This document shows, in pieces, positions 52,367 through 59,202 of a stretch of 64,000 bases of DNA. Below the pieces are notes generated by a model. It did no database searches and was not told the DNA's origin. It was given only the letters and a program-made list of their open reading frames with translations. This DNA comes from Bacillota bacterium (GTDB taxonomy: Bacteria; Bacillota; Clostridia; DSM-8532). The position numbers were made by a program, and so were the translations under genes. Numbering within the stretch: the stretch's first letter is position 1; each line of letters starts with the position of its first letter. The stretch lies in NCBI GenBank assembly GCA_023415825.1, contig JAEZJF010000015.1:229138-293137 (forward strand). The letters are read 5' to 3'.

Positions 52367-53050
52367 ATGGAGATTTTAAGGGTAGAAAATCTGTCTAAAA
52401 TCTACGGTAAGGGAGAAACAGCCACCAAAGCACTTGATAATGTAAGCTTTTCCGTAAAAAAAGGTGAGTTTGTTGCCATCATAGGGCCCTCTGGCTCTGG
52501 CAAGTCGACACTTTTGCATATTCTGGGTGGTGTTGATACGCCAACAAGCGGTAAAGTTTTTGTTGAAAATACAGATGTCTATGCACTTGACGAAACAAAG
52601 CTTGCCATTTTCCGTCGCAGACAGATTGGTCTTATTTATCAGTTTTATAACCTTATACCCGTTTTGAATGTAGAGGAGAACATTACCCTGCCCCTATTGC
52701 TGGATGGGCGCAAGGTCGATAAAAGACAGCTTGATGAAATCATCAATACCTTGGGCTTGACCGATAGGCTGAGCTACTTGCCAAACCAGCTTTCCGGAGG
52801 ACAGCAGCAGCGTGTATCCATTGGAAGGGCTCTGGTAAACAATCCTGCATTGGTACTTGCAGATGAGCCTACAGGGAATCTTGACAGTAAAAACAGCGCG
52901 GAGATAATTGATTTATTAAAGCAATCGAACAAAAAATATAATCAGACATTAATCGTGATCACCCATGATGAACGTATCGCTTTGCAGGCTGATCGTGTTA
53001 TTTCCATTGAAGACGGGAGCATCGTAAGGGATGAGGTGATCCGAAAATGA
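52367..53050 (+). CDS. ABC transporter ATP-binding protein (MacB/BceA-like)
   Basis: 227 residues. Walker A GPSGSGKST, Q-loop IYQFYNLIP, signature LSGGQQQRV and Walker B LVLADEPTGNLDS are intact and of the LolD/MacB/BceA class. Start: AGAGGAG 8 nt before the ATG at 52367; a GTG at 52358 is in frame. Its stop overlaps the permease start as ATGA. With the two-component system it probably gives resistance to a cell-envelope antibiotic or acts as its sensor. Confidence 0.92.
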   Translation: MEILRVENLSKIYGKGETATKALDNVSFSVKKGEFVAIIGPSGSGKSTLLHILGGVDTPTSGKVFVENTDVYALDETKLAIFRRRQIGLIYQFYNLIPVLNVEENITLPLLLDGRKVDKRQLDEIINTLGLTDRLSYLPNQLSGGQQQRVSIGRALVNNPALVLADEPTGNLDSKNSAEIIDLLKQSNKKYNQTLIVITHDERIALQADRVISIEDGSIVRDEVIRK

Positions 53051-55668
53051 ATATCATCAATACTCTCACGCTGCGTCACCTGAAGCTGAACAAAAAACGC
53101 ACCATTGTAACCATCATCGGCATCATATTATCAGCTGCTATGATTACTGCAGTTGCTACCTTTGTAACATCCTTTGTTGGAATGATGCAGAGAAGCGCCA
53201 TAGAAGATACAGGTAATTGGCATGTGCTTTATAAAAATGTACCTGCTAAGAACATTCAAAAGGTTATCACAGATCGGAATACTGAAGCTGCAGCAATGAG
53301 CAAAGATATTGGATATGCTTTGCTTGAAGGCTCAAAAAACGAGGACAAGCCTTACCTTTTTATTAAAGCGTTTGATGAACAGTCCTTCGAAACCTACAAC
53401 ATTGATTTGATCGAGGGGCGCTTACCTAAAAATGAACATGAAATTGTTATATCCTCCCACATCGCAGAAAATGGCGGTGTTAAATATAAAGTTGGGGATA
53501 CCCTCAAATTGGATGTCGGTCAGCGTCATCTGAAGGAAGGAGAGAATGACCTTTTACTCGAGCAGGATAACAGTTTTGTAGAGCAAACTCAAGATCATAG
53601 CGGTGAAAGGCTTGTTAAGGAATATTCAAAAGAATATACCGTAACGGGTATTATAAACCGGCCAAACATTGAACCCTATTGGTCACCGGGCTATACGGTA
53701 CTATCCTGGCTTGACTTAAATGAGTTGTCCGTTGATGATTCCGTCAATATAGCCGCTACTTGGGACAAAGTTAACAAAAAGGTAAATGAAGCAGCTAACG
53801 TTCTCGCAGGAAATATTGGTATCTCCGGTGATAGCGTAAGGTATAATAACGAGCTTTTACGCTACTATGGCATTATGGGTGATAATTTTCTCTCAACACT
53901 ATATTCTCTCGCTATAGTGGTCATCATTCTCATCATTACTGGGTCAGTGGCCTTGATATACAATTCGTTCGCCATTTCAATCTCGGAGCGGAGTCGTCAC
54001 CTTGGCATGCTTGCCAGTGTGGGAGCTACCAAAAGACAAAAAAGTCGTTCCGTGTTTTATGAGAGTTTTGTAGTGGGGACGATCGGAATACCTTTAGGGG
54101 TGGCTTTTGGAACCTTGGGCATGGGTATAACCTTTTACCTTGTTCAACCCCTGCTTGAAGATGCAGTGAGATCAGGCATCAAGCTGACACTGACAACTTC
54201 GCCGACGGCTATTCTTGGTGCTGCTCTGCTTTCAATTGTCACTATATTCATATCGGCCTATATTCCTGCAAGACGGGCTGCCAAGATTTCACCTGTTGAT
54301 GCCATTCGTCAATCACAGGACATCAGGCTCAAGGCCAGAACAGTTAAAACATCCAGGCTTACCCGCTTTTTATTTGGATTCGAAGCAGAGCTGGCCCTTA
54401 AGAACCTGAAGCGGAACAGCCGCAGATATAAAGCCACCGTATTCTCATTGGTGATCAGCCTGGTTTTGTTTTTATCAGTCTCATCCCTGTCTTTTCTTAC
54501 CCGTAGGTCAACAGATATCATGGGAAGTGACATTCCTTATGATGTCAGGGTATTTGTTAACTCCGCGGCCACACAGCAAGAGAAAAAGGATTTTTATTCT
54601 GCCATTGCCAAAATGGATGACGTAGACGATGCCGTCATAAAGCAAGTTTTAGATGCATCGGTAACGTTAGACTACAGCTATATGCCTGCCGGAATAAAAG
54701 AGCTTTACCAAGCAAATATGGAAGATCAAAGTGCAAAAACATACGAAACATACTTTCAAATCATCTCAGTAGATGGAAGGTCTCTGGAGCGATATGCAAA
54801 GGAGGTAGGAGTGGATGCTGCTCGTTTAAAGGATATCAATAATCCCGGGGGCATACTCCTTAATGCTGTACGGATAAAGAACAATGAGAACAAATATGCG
54901 CGAGTGGATCAATTTAACATTAAAGCAGGAGAGAAATTAAAGTTTGATCTTATTGCGAATGGTACTCAGGATTTTGTTTCAGAATTGGAGATAATGGCTC
55001 TTGCGGACAAGACTCCAATTGGCGAAGCAACGCTCGACAGCCCTTTTCAAGGCATGTTCATTGTGTCGGAAGAAGTATTTGCCCATATACTAGCCAAGCT
55101 GCCTGAAGGATTTGATCATATTTATACAACTATGGTCATTAACAGCTCTGATTCCGCAAGACTGACAGAAAGCATATTAGAGTACCAAAAGCAGACTTCC
55201 ATAGCAAGTGTGAGCATTTATGATGCAAAAATGGAAAGGTCCCAGGCTGATCGGTTATATACCTTTATCAATGTGTTTCTTTATGGTTTTGTAACCCTCA
55301 TTACGGCTATCTGCGCTGCCAACATCTTTAATACCATATCCACCAGCATTTCGCTGCGCAAACGTGAATTTGCCATGCTGAAATCTGTTGGTATGACACC
55401 TGGGAGCTTTAATCATATGATAAACTATGAAAGCTTATTCTATGGCATTAAGGCCTTGCTCTACGGGTTACCCATCAGCTTTGGAGTCATGTTTCTGATT
55501 TTCAGATCTTTACGAAATGCCTTTGACGTGGGATTTGAAGTACCCTGGGTCAGTGTCTTTACAGCAATAGCTTCGGTATTTGTCATTGTGGGTTCAACCA
55601 TGCTGTATGCAAGCTCTAAGATTAAAAAAGAGAACATTATCGATGCATTGAAAAACGAAAATATATAA
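53047..55668 (+). CDS. FtsX-family ABC permease
   Basis: 873-residue membrane protein: TM1 near 20-40, a large external domain, FtsX domain one (about 285-420, SISERSRHLGMLASVGATK), a second half starting with a TM near 465, another external domain, and FtsX domain two (about 745-865, ISLRKREFAMLKSVGMTPG). The duplicated FtsX layout with large extracellular parts is that of exporters or lipoprotein/peptide-handling MacB-like systems. Overlaps the ATPase gene by 4 nt. Substrate unknown; context suggests antimicrobial peptides. Confidence 0.9.
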   Translation: MNIINTLTLRHLKLNKKRTIVTIIGIILSAAMITAVATFVTSFVGMMQRSAIEDTGNWHVLYKNVPAKNIQKVITDRNTEAAAMSKDIGYALLEGSKNEDKPYLFIKAFDEQSFETYNIDLIEGRLPKNEHEIVISSHIAENGGVKYKVGDTLKLDVGQRHLKEGENDLLLEQDNSFVEQTQDHSGERLVKEYSKEYTVTGIINRPNIEPYWSPGYTVLSWLDLNELSVDDSVNIAATWDKVNKKVNEAANVLAGNIGISGDSVRYNNELLRYYGIMGDNFLSTLYSLAIVVIILIITGSVALIYNSFAISISERSRHLGMLASVGATKRQKSRSVFYESFVVGTIGIPLGVAFGTLGMGITFYLVQPLLEDAVRSGIKLTLTTSPTAILGAALLSIVTIFISAYIPARRAAKISPVDAIRQSQDIRLKARTVKTSRLTRFLFGFEAELALKNLKRNSRRYKATVFSLVISLVLFLSVSSLSFLTRRSTDIMGSDIPYDVRVFVNSAATQQEKKDFYSAIAKMDDVDDAVIKQVLDASVTLDYSYMPAGIKELYQANMEDQSAKTYETYFQIISVDGRSLERYAKEVGVDAARLKDINNPGGILLNAVRIKNNENKYARVDQFNIKAGEKLKFDLIANGTQDFVSELEIMALADKTPIGEATLDSPFQGMFIVSEEVFAHILAKLPEGFDHIYTTMVINSSDSARLTESILEYQKQTSIASVSIYDAKMERSQADRLYTFINVFLYGFVTLITAICAANIFNTISTSISLRKREFAMLKSVGMTPGSFNHMINYESLFYGIKALLYGLPISFGVMFLIFRSLRNAFDVGFEVPWVSVFTAIASVFVIVGSTMLYASSKIKKENIIDALKNENI

Positions 55669-55681
55669 GTACGGGAAAGCA

Positions 55682-55710
55682 TTGTAAAAGGTCCGCATCT
55701 ATGGTAAAAT
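55682..55710 (+). promoter_or_regulatory. Promoter of the ABC-F leader
   Basis: TTGTAA (55682-55687), 17-nt spacer, TAAAAT (55705-55710). Transcription would start near 55717, leaving a leader of about 350 nt before the ABC-F gene. Confidence 0.55.
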
Positions 55711-55739
55711 TTTAGGCAAATAGAGTTATGGGAGGTGAA

Positions 55740-55859
55740 ATGATGAAAACATCAGTAAGTTTTAACAATATTCTTGATAGACTTGAGAATTGTGTTTCTC
55801 GTATTTCAGCAATTTTGGCAGTTAACGGGAGGAGTCTGTCCAAAAATGAATATCGTTGA
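55740..55859 (+). CDS. Leader peptide ORF upstream of the ABC-F gene
   Basis: 39-codon ORF, MMKTSVSFNNILDRLENCVS then RISAILAVNGRSLSKNEYR, with an excellent GGAGGTG ribosome-binding site. Its codons carry no recognisable domain. It lies ahead of two terminator hairpins and the ABC-F gene, the layout of antibiotic-responsive ribosome-mediated attenuators (as known for vmlR-like and lsa-like genes). Its stop codon is 4 nt before the proposed antiterminator strand at 55864. Its role as a leader is inferred. Confidence 0.6.
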   Translation: MMKTSVSFNNILDRLENCVSRISAILAVNGRSLSKNEYR

Positions 55860-55947
55860 CTTATTGAGCTGGTGGATCATCATTTTACAAAAATATTGGA
55901 TTGTTAAATGCCTGGGTGACTACTTGCCCAGGTTTTTATTTTTTTAA
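55846..55947 (+). CDS. Second short leader ORF
   Basis: 33 codons (MNIVDLLSWWIIILQKYWIV then KCLGDYLPRFLFF) beginning inside the first ORF; GGGAGGAG lies 11 nt upstream. It runs through the antiterminator strand and the first terminator, ending in the T tract. Whether it is translated is uncertain. Confidence 0.3.
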   Translation: MNIVDLLSWWIIILQKYWIVKCLGDYLPRFLFF

Positions 55948-56034
55948 TAGTTTTTCTCTTTTCAAAGCTTCTTAAAGCTGCGATTTCTGAATGATTTATA
56001 GAAACCTGAGCATGGTAGTTTCCCATCAGCTCAG
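55864..56034 (+). promoter_or_regulatory. Proposed antiterminator pairing
   Basis: 55864-55875 (TTGAGCTGGTGG) can form 12 consecutive pairs, two of them G-U, with 56023-56034 (CCATCAGCTCAG), which contains the right arm of the second terminator. The two structures are mutually exclusive. Confidence 0.45.
55911..55944 (+). terminator. First terminator in the ABC-F leader
   Basis: CCTGGG (55911-55916) pairs with CCCAGG (55927-55932), followed by TTTTTATTTTTTT. Short stem but a very good T tract. Confidence 0.65.
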
Positions 56035-56044
56035 GTTTTTGTTT
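56002..56044 (+). terminator. Second terminator in the ABC-F leader
   Basis: AAACCTGAGC (56002-56011) pairs with GCTCAGGTTT (56029-56038), then TTGTTT. It ends 23 nt before the ABC-F start codon and is the natural switch point. Confidence 0.7.
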
Positions 56045-56066
56045 CCCAGGCGGGAGAGGAGAAAAG

Positions 56067-57992
56067 ATGGCAGATATTGCAGTATGCGAATTGAACAAAT
56101 ATTATGGCAGCAACCATGTACTCAGAGGGATTTCTTTTGAAGTTCAAAATGGTGAGAAGGTGGGCTTGCTTGGTAAAAATGGCTCAGGTAAGACAACCGT
56201 TTTCAAGATACTTGCCGAACTTGAAGAGTACGAAAGCGGAGAGGTAATGAAAGCAAGCGGTAAAAAAATTGAGATACTGGAGCAGATACCGTTTTTTCCT
56301 GATGGCTTATCTGTGGAAAGAGTGCTGCAAACGGCATTTCATGAGTTGTTTGCTCTGGTTGATGAAATGGTCAGGTTCGAAAAAGCAATCGGGACAAATG
56401 ATGACCCGAAGCTTTTGTCCAGGTATGGGCAGCTTCAGACAAAATATGAAGCAATGGGAGGCTATGACTTTGACAATAAGATTGATAAAATATGTAATGG
56501 AATGAATATAAGCGAAGATATGCGGGGGCAGCAGTTTGAAACGCTGAGCGGCGGAGAGAAGACAAGGGTTAATCTGGCGCGGATTCTGCTGCGGGAGGCA
56601 GATATTTTGCTGTTGGATGAGCCTACCAACCACCTGGATTTGACCTCGCTTCAATGGCTGGAAAACTATTTGAAGGACTATAGTGGGACAATGGTGGTTA
56701 TTTCCCATGATCGGTGTTTTCTTGACAATGTGGTGAGCCGTATTATTGAAATAGAAGACGGCAAGGCTGCCTATTATGAAGGAAATTATAGCTACTATGT
56801 AGTAGAGAAGGAAAAAAGGTACAGTATTCAGGCTGAGAAATATGAGCAGCAGCAAAAGAAAATCGAACAATTGGAGGCTGCCGCCAAAAGACTGCACGAG
56901 TGGGCTAAAAATGCCGATAATTCGGCATTGCACAAAAGGGCATTTTCTATTGAAAAACGAATTGAAAGGATGGAAAAGGTCGACAAGCCCAGAACAGACA
57001 GGGGGCTGACTTCTGAATTCCAGGACGGCTGCTTCTCAGGTGCTGAGCTTGTGAGCTTTAATGGAATAAGTAAAAGTTATGGCAGCAAAAGCCTGTTTTG
57101 CGGTGTGGATTTGAAGATACAAAAAAACGACAGGATCGCACTGATAGGTGATAACGGCTGTGGTAAAACAACGCTGGTAAAGCTGCTGCTCGAACAGGAA
57201 AAACCCGATAAAGGGGACATGTCCTTCGGGAACAGTCTCAGAATTGCGTACATGCCGCAGTCTATTGAGTTTGAAAGTGCAGAGGCTTCCGTGCTGGAAA
57301 GCCTGAGATATTTGCTGGAAATCAACGAAGAGAAGGCCAGAAATATTCTTGCGAAGTTCGGGTTTAAAGGTATGGATGTTTTTAAAAAGACAGGGGACCT
57401 TTCAGGGGGAGAGAAGAGCCGCCTGAAATTATGTATGCTTATGCAGAGGGAGAGCAATCTTCTCGTGATGGATGAACCTACAAACCATCTGGATATTTCG
57501 TCCAGAGAATGGATAGAGGAGGCTGTAGAACAGTACGGAGGCTCAATGATATTCATATCCCATGACAGATATTTTCTTAATAAATTTGCAAATAGGATAT
57601 GGGACATGGAAAAGGGGCGAGTATCTGATTTTAAAGGCACATTTGATGAATACAGCCAATGGAAGGCGAGGATTTCCTTTTCACATGGAAAGGCTCCGGA
57701 AAGGACTGAGAAGGTGAAACCCCCTGAGTTGGCGAGAAGCACGAGAAATGAGCCAAATACATTAAAGAATACATCGAAAAAGCAGATAAACAGAGACAGT
57801 GAGACGGAGCTGGAAGAGAAAATAAACCAGCAGGAAAACAGATTAAAAGAAATTGAATGGGAGATGAGTGGCATAGTGAGTGATTTTGAACAGCTGAATG
57901 AATTGTACAAAGAGAAAACAATTATTGAGAATATGCTGGAGTCTTTGTACCGTGAATGGGTTGAAGCGGGAGCGACGAGGGGTCAAAAATAG
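56067..57992 (+). CDS. ABC-F ribosome-protection-type ATPase
   Basis: 641-residue soluble twin-ATPase without membrane domains. Each half has Walker A (GLLGKNGSGKTTVFK; GDNGCGKTTLVK), signature (LSGGEKTR; LSGGEKSR) and Walker B (LLLDEPTNHLD; LVMDEPTNHLD). The inter-domain linker (about 245-330; rich in Lys, Glu and Gln) reaches the peptidyl-transferase region in this family, and there is a charged coiled-coil C-terminal extension (about 545-640). ABC-F proteins of this kind displace lincosamide, streptogramin A or pleuromutilin drugs; clostridial CplR is a plausible relative, but the subclass needs a tree. GGAGAGGAG precedes the ATG. The attenuator-like leader supports a drug-responsive role. 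Confidence 0.88.
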   Translation: MADIAVCELNKYYGSNHVLRGISFEVQNGEKVGLLGKNGSGKTTVFKILAELEEYESGEVMKASGKKIEILEQIPFFPDGLSVERVLQTAFHELFALVDEMVRFEKAIGTNDDPKLLSRYGQLQTKYEAMGGYDFDNKIDKICNGMNISEDMRGQQFETLSGGEKTRVNLARILLREADILLLDEPTNHLDLTSLQWLENYLKDYSGTMVVISHDRCFLDNVVSRIIEIEDGKAAYYEGNYSYYVVEKEKRYSIQAEKYEQQQKKIEQLEAAAKRLHEWAKNADNSALHKRAFSIEKRIERMEKVDKPRTDRGLTSEFQDGCFSGAELVSFNGISKSYGSKSLFCGVDLKIQKNDRIALIGDNGCGKTTLVKLLLEQEKPDKGDMSFGNSLRIAYMPQSIEFESAEASVLESLRYLLEINEEKARNILAKFGFKGMDVFKKTGDLSGGEKSRLKLCMLMQRESNLLVMDEPTNHLDISSREWIEEAVEQYGGSMIFISHDRYFLNKFANRIWDMEKGRVSDFKGTFDEYSQWKARISFSHGKAPERTEKVKPPELARSTRNEPNTLKNTSKKQINRDSETELEEKINQQENRLKEIEWEMSGIVSDFEQLNELYKEKTIIENMLESLYREWVEAGATRGQK

Positions 57993-58011
57993 TATTGCAC
58001 GGAGGTGTAAA

Positions 58012-58533
58012 ATGAGTCGGGTTCTTTTTATATTTACTCTTATTTTAGTGGTTGCCGCCAACATTATAATGTCATCATCACCAATCGGACAGCCACTTTT
58101 GGTTCAATATGGCGATGGCACAGGTATGCTGGATTTTTTAACCTATTACTCTGGGGAGCAAGCAGCAACGGCCTTGACATCCCTTGGGCCAGAAGGTTCA
58201 TACATATATACCCGACTGCTGCTTATCGATTTTGTATTTATCATTGGGACGGCAATTGTTTTTTCAATGATCATGCAATTTCTTGTCAACTGGTCTGGCT
58301 TGCCAGCCGGGTGGCGCAAATTACATTGGCTAGGGTACATCAGAAGCGGCTTTGACGCAATAGAGAATGTCCTTTTGCTGATCGGATTGACTGTTGCATC
58401 GGTCAACCAATCAATCTTGACTATTGCAGGAATAATGACATTACTGAAATGGATCATTATGTATGTCTATATAGCGGTCGCTGTTGCCGTTCTTATCATC
58501 GGCATTCGTAATAAGGTCAAGCTGCGCAAATAA
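58012..58533 (+). CDS. Four-helix membrane protein of unknown function
   Basis: 173 residues with four hydrophobic segments (about 5-22, 65-87, 108-128, 140-165) and a basic end KVKLRK. I recognise no family with confidence. GGAGGTG 4 nt before the ATG sets the start; the open frame extends back into the ABC-F gene. It begins 19 nt after the ABC-F stop, so it shares the transcript and may be under the same attenuator. Confidence 0.65.
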   Translation: MSRVLFIFTLILVVAANIIMSSSPIGQPLLVQYGDGTGMLDFLTYYSGEQAATALTSLGPEGSYIYTRLLLIDFVFIIGTAIVFSMIMQFLVNWSGLPAGWRKLHWLGYIRSGFDAIENVLLLIGLTVASVNQSILTIAGIMTLLKWIIMYVYIAVAVAVLIIGIRNKVKLRK

Positions 58534-58568
58534 AATCAACTAATTTGAATAAGTGAGCGGGATCTATC

Positions 58569-58597
58569 TTGACAAAATGCTGCTCATATCCTAGTAT
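58569..58597 (+). promoter_or_regulatory. Promoter of the valS T-box transcript
   Basis: TTGACA (58569-58574) and TAGTAT (58592-58597), 17-nt spacing, directly ahead of the T-box structure. Confidence 0.6.
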
Positions 58598-58611
58598 AAA
58601 AGAATATATAC

Positions 58612-58853
58612 TCCTTGCTGAGATGGAGAGGAGTAGGCAGAAAGCCTTTCAGAGAGAGGATGCCGTCAGGCTGCAAGCATCTTCAGGGTACATTTTGCCG
58701 AAGGTCGCTCCGGAGCGTGTAGGGCTGAAATAACAGTAGGCCGTACCGGTTAAGAACCGTTATTTTCTTTTAGAGTTGTCCTTAGTGGGGAATTTTGGTG
58801 GTACCGCGGAAGTGAAGCTTTCGTCCAAAGATGATTTGGATGAAAGCTTTTTT
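58612..58853 (+). promoter_or_regulatory. T-box riboswitch, valine specifier GUC
   Basis: Stem I shows the AGTA (loop E) strand near 58634, AGAGAG and GATGC/GCATC at its tip, and GAA-G-GTC on the returning strand, placing the specifier GUC at 58704-58706. The T-box proper, GGTGGTACCGCGG (58797-58809), displays UGGU, complementary to the A-CCA end of tRNA-Val. A 15-bp terminator (58815-58829 with 58835-58849, then TTTT) follows. Uncharged tRNA-Val should allow read-through into the downstream genes. Confidence 0.92.
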
Positions 58854-58876
58854 AATACGCTTGAAAGGGGAAGACT

Positions 58877-59119
58877 ATGACGGGTTTAAAGATTATTGCC
58901 ATCATACTTATGGCCATGGGTGCTTTCATTAATTACGGAGCAAAGCTAATTGTCAATCGCCTGAGCCTTGCAGAGAAAGTGAATGTGACGGAGGCTCAAG
59001 AGTTAACCGGTGAAGAACTTGAAAAGTATAGAATGACAAAGGCTATCGCAAGAGTCAAGGTTGTGGGTCTTCTTGTCATGCTTCCAGGCGTATTCCTGGT
59101 GTTTATTGCCTTTAAATAA
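58877..59119 (+). CDS. Small two-helix membrane protein in the valS T-box transcript
   Basis: 80 residues: a helix at the N-terminus (LKIIAIILMAMGAFINYGAK), a charged middle (EAQELTGEELEKYRMTKAI) and a second helix (VVGLLVMLPGVFLVFIAF). Family not recognised. GGGGAAG precedes the ATG. It lies between the T-box terminator and valS (83 nt ahead of it), so its expression should rise when valine tRNA is uncharged. Confidence 0.7.
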   Translation: MTGLKIIAIILMAMGAFINYGAKLIVNRLSLAEKVNVTEAQELTGEELEKYRMTKAIARVKVVGLLVMLPGVFLVFIAFK

Positions 59120-59202
59120 TAGCATTGCATGCAGCATTGTATACCGCTGTTGCGTCCATGTGTGCCGCATATTTAGTATAGAGGATAGGAAGGATTGAGA
59201 CT

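Noticed and set aside
55964..56001. Separate gene between the two leader terminators
   Set aside because: Only a few codons are open in any frame and no ribosome-binding site is present.
57077..57910. 277-codon minus-strand frame
   Set aside because: Antisense to the second half of the ABC-F gene; Ser/Phe/Leu-rich shadow protein.
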